A model generated the notes under the pieces. The model saw only the letters and a program-made list of their open reading frames with translations. It was not told the origin of the DNA and searched no databases. DNA of 7,926 nucleotides from Actinomycetes bacterium (lineage in GTDB: Bacteria > Actinomycetota > Actinomycetes > Prado026). Positions 6,721 to 7,926 of this stretch are shown here, one piece after another. Positions within the stretch are counted from its first letter, which is position 1, and each line of letters starts with the position of its first letter. The stretch spans positions 1 through 7,926 of the forward strand of contig JALOLN010000091.1 of assembly GCA_025455945.1 (NCBI GenBank), written 5' to 3'. The position numbers and the translations under genes are program-made.

Positions 6721-6727
6721 CCTCCCT
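6721..6727 (-). promoter_or_regulatory. Ribosome binding site (AGGGAGG) fixing the proline dehydrogenase start
   Basis: AGGGAGG stands four bases before GTG 6716. It is a strong match to the anti-Shine-Dalgarno sequence with short spacing. It argues against the longer reading of this frame, which would run into the antisense and alternate frame of the ABC permease gene. Confidence 0.6.
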
Positions 6728-6754
6728 GCGGTCGGGCCCCGGGGCGGCACCAGG

Positions 6755-7546
6755 CTACGGCGTCCGGCGGCGCAGGGTGACGGCTCCGAGGGCGAGGGCC
6801 CCGACGACGAACAGTCCGACGATGCCCAACGCCCGCCAGTAGTCGGCGCCGACCGGACCGGCCACGACCTCGTTGATCGCGTCCACGGCGTACGACATGG
6901 GCAGCACGTTGGACACCAGCTCCAGCGCCCTGGGCAGCGCCTCGCGCGGGACCACCAGCCCGCACAGCAGCAGCTGGGGGAGGATCACCGCCGGCATGAA
7001 CTGCACGGCCTGGAACTCGGTGTTGGCGAAGGCGCTGACGAACAGTCCCAGGGCCGTGCCGAGCACGGCGACGACGACGGTCAGCAGGAACACCGCCCAC
7101 ACCTGCCCCGCGACGTCCAGCCCGAGCAGGCCGAACGCCAGGCCGGCCACGACCACGCCCTGGATGGCCGCGGCCAGGCCGAACGCCAGCCCGTACCCGA
7201 GGAGGAAGTCGGCCTTGCCGATCGGCATGGCCAGCAGCCGCTCGAGCGTGCCGCTGGTCCGCTCGCGCAGGGTGGCCACCGACGTCACGAGGAACATGAC
7301 GATCAGCGGGAACACCCCCAGCAGCGGCGCGCCCCAGCGGTCGAAGGCGCCCGGCTGGTCGACCAGCATCCAGGCCAGCAGGCTCATCAGCACGCTCGGC
7401 ACGAGGAGCAGCAGCGCCACGGTCCGGTGGTCGTGCCGCAGCTGCTGCAGGGCCCGGCGCGCGGTGGCGAGCAGGACGGACGGCGTGAGGACCCGCGGCC
7501 GGGGGCCCGCCGTGCGCCCGGCGTCCGCACCCACGGCGTGACTCAT
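6755..7546 (-). CDS. ABC-2 type exporter permease
   Basis: This is the membrane subunit of an ABC-2 type exporter (DrrB/YhhJ-like), 263 residues with about six helices. After a polar N-terminus of about 42 residues come helix 1 (43-62), an external loop, helix 2 (about 73-92) and the cytoplasmic coupling stretch RERTSGTLERLLAMPIGKAD at 94-113, which is diagnostic of the family. Further helices lie at about 118-140, 148-172 and 182-200, followed by LPMSYAVDAINEVVAG (215-230) and a last helix (about 238-257), ending with basic residues. ATG 7546 overlaps the stop of the ATPase gene as ATGA, so the two subunits are translationally coupled. It stops 38 bases before the proline dehydrogenase start, with no convincing terminator between. 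Members export drugs, lipids or polysaccharides; the substrate cannot be told here. Confidence 0.93.
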   Translation of the reverse strand: MSHAVGADAGRTAGPRPRVLTPSVLLATARRALQQLRHDHRTVALLLLVPSVLMSLLAWMLVDQPGAFDRWGAPLLGVFPLIVMFLVTSVATLRERTSGTLERLLAMPIGKADFLLGYGLAFGLAAAIQGVVVAGLAFGLLGLDVAGQVWAVFLLTVVVAVLGTALGLFVSAFANTEFQAVQFMPAVILPQLLLCGLVVPREALPRALELVSNVLPMSYAVDAINEVVAGPVGADYWRALGIVGLFVVGALALGAVTLRRRTP

Positions 7547-7926
7547 GCCGCCACCCCCGTCGCGAGGATGAGGAACGCCGACTCGACGTCGGTCGCGCCG
7601 GTGCGGGCGAGCAGCTCCGCCTCGGTGTCGTCGGCGACCAGCCGCCCGTCGCGGACCAGCAGGAGCCGGTCGCACCGGGTGGCCTCGTCCATGACGTGGC
7701 TGGACACCAGCAGGGTGACCCCCTCCTCGGCGAGCCGCCGGAACAGCCGCCACAGGTCGCGCCGCAGCACCGGGTCCAGCCCCACGGTGGGCTCGTCCAG
7801 GACGAGCAGCTCCGGCTGGCCGAGCAGGGCGCAGGCGAGGGAGACCCGGCTCTCCTGGCCGCCGGAGAGGTCGCGCACCAGCCGGTTCGCCTCCGGGGTG
7901 AGGTCCACGGCCTCCAGCACCCGGTC
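7543..7926 (-). CDS. ABC-2 exporter ATP-binding protein (partial, N-terminus off right edge)
   Basis: This is the C-terminal 127 residues of the ATPase partner of the ABC-2 permease; the Walker A and Q-loop part lies beyond the right edge. Visible are the signature LSGGQ (20-24 of the fragment), Walker B LLVLDEP with the D-loop VGLDP (40-51), and the H-loop in SSHVMDEA (75-82). The C-terminal tail is short and ends with ATDVESAFLILATG, a DrrA/CcmA-like ending. The signature is followed by ES where many relatives have basic residues, a variation I would not over-read. The stop TGA overlaps the permease ATG. It is the first visible gene of the minus-strand row that continues into proline metabolism. 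Confidence 0.95.
   Translation of the reverse strand, partial: DRVLEAVDLTPEANRLVRDLSGGQESRVSLACALLGQPELLVLDEPTVGLDPVLRRDLWRLFRRLAEEGVTLLVSSHVMDEATRCDRLLLVRDGRLVADDTEAELLARTGATDVESAFLILATGVAA

Noticed and set aside
6736..6745. Perfect 10-base palindrome GCCCCGGGGC between the permease and PRODH genes
   Set aside because: It has no loop or T-run to act as a terminator, and short GC palindromes are expected by chance in this base composition.
6717..7100. Longer N-terminus for proline dehydrogenase reaching 7100
   Set aside because: The extension overlaps the ABC-2 permease coding sequence in another frame and has no family similarity; AGGGAGG before GTG 6716 gives the expected 307 residues.

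Overview
This is a very GC-rich window (around 70 % or more, nearly every third codon position G or C) with GTG/TTG starts, tightly overlapping genes and protein families typical of Actinomycetota. The style suggests a high-GC soil or rock actinomycete, for example Geodermatophilaceae, but that is an impression and not a demonstrated placement. The window contains eight genes, two of them cut by the window edges, and no gene-free gap over 300 bases. I see no RNA gene, insertion sequence, CRISPR array or phage gene.

Left (1-1762, minus strand): a MacA/MacB-type export operon. A lipoprotein periplasmic-adaptor protein (HlyD/MFP family) is read first. A LolD/MacB-type ABC ATPase follows through a 4-base GTGA overlap and runs off the left edge; the partner permease is presumably beyond it.

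Centre-left (1822-3829, plus strand): a complete two-gene potassium uptake system. It has a KtrB/TrkH-type membrane pore and a KtrA/TrkA-type RCK regulatory subunit whose TTG start overlaps the end of ktrB. It diverges from the export operon across 59 bases that carry two overlapping -10-like hexamers.

Right (3813-7926, minus strand): five genes in a row, read right to left. They are an ABC-2 exporter ATPase (cut by the right edge), its permease (ATGA overlap), a monofunctional proline dehydrogenase, pyrroline-5-carboxylate reductase (3-base gap), and a YbjJ-like MFS permease. The MFS frame starts right after the proC stop codon, in the same frame, with no ATG, GTG or TTG available at its natural N-terminus. 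This row meets the potassium genes tail to tail with a 17-base overlap.

Functionally the window joins drug/lipid-type export, potassium uptake and proline metabolism. Potassium and proline are both classic osmotic solutes, so an osmoadaptation link is possible but is only inferred. I did not find a convincing wholly new system. The points most worth checking are the missing MFS start codon, the coupling of a proline-degrading to a proline-forming enzyme, and the divergent promoter with a probable leaderless GTG.
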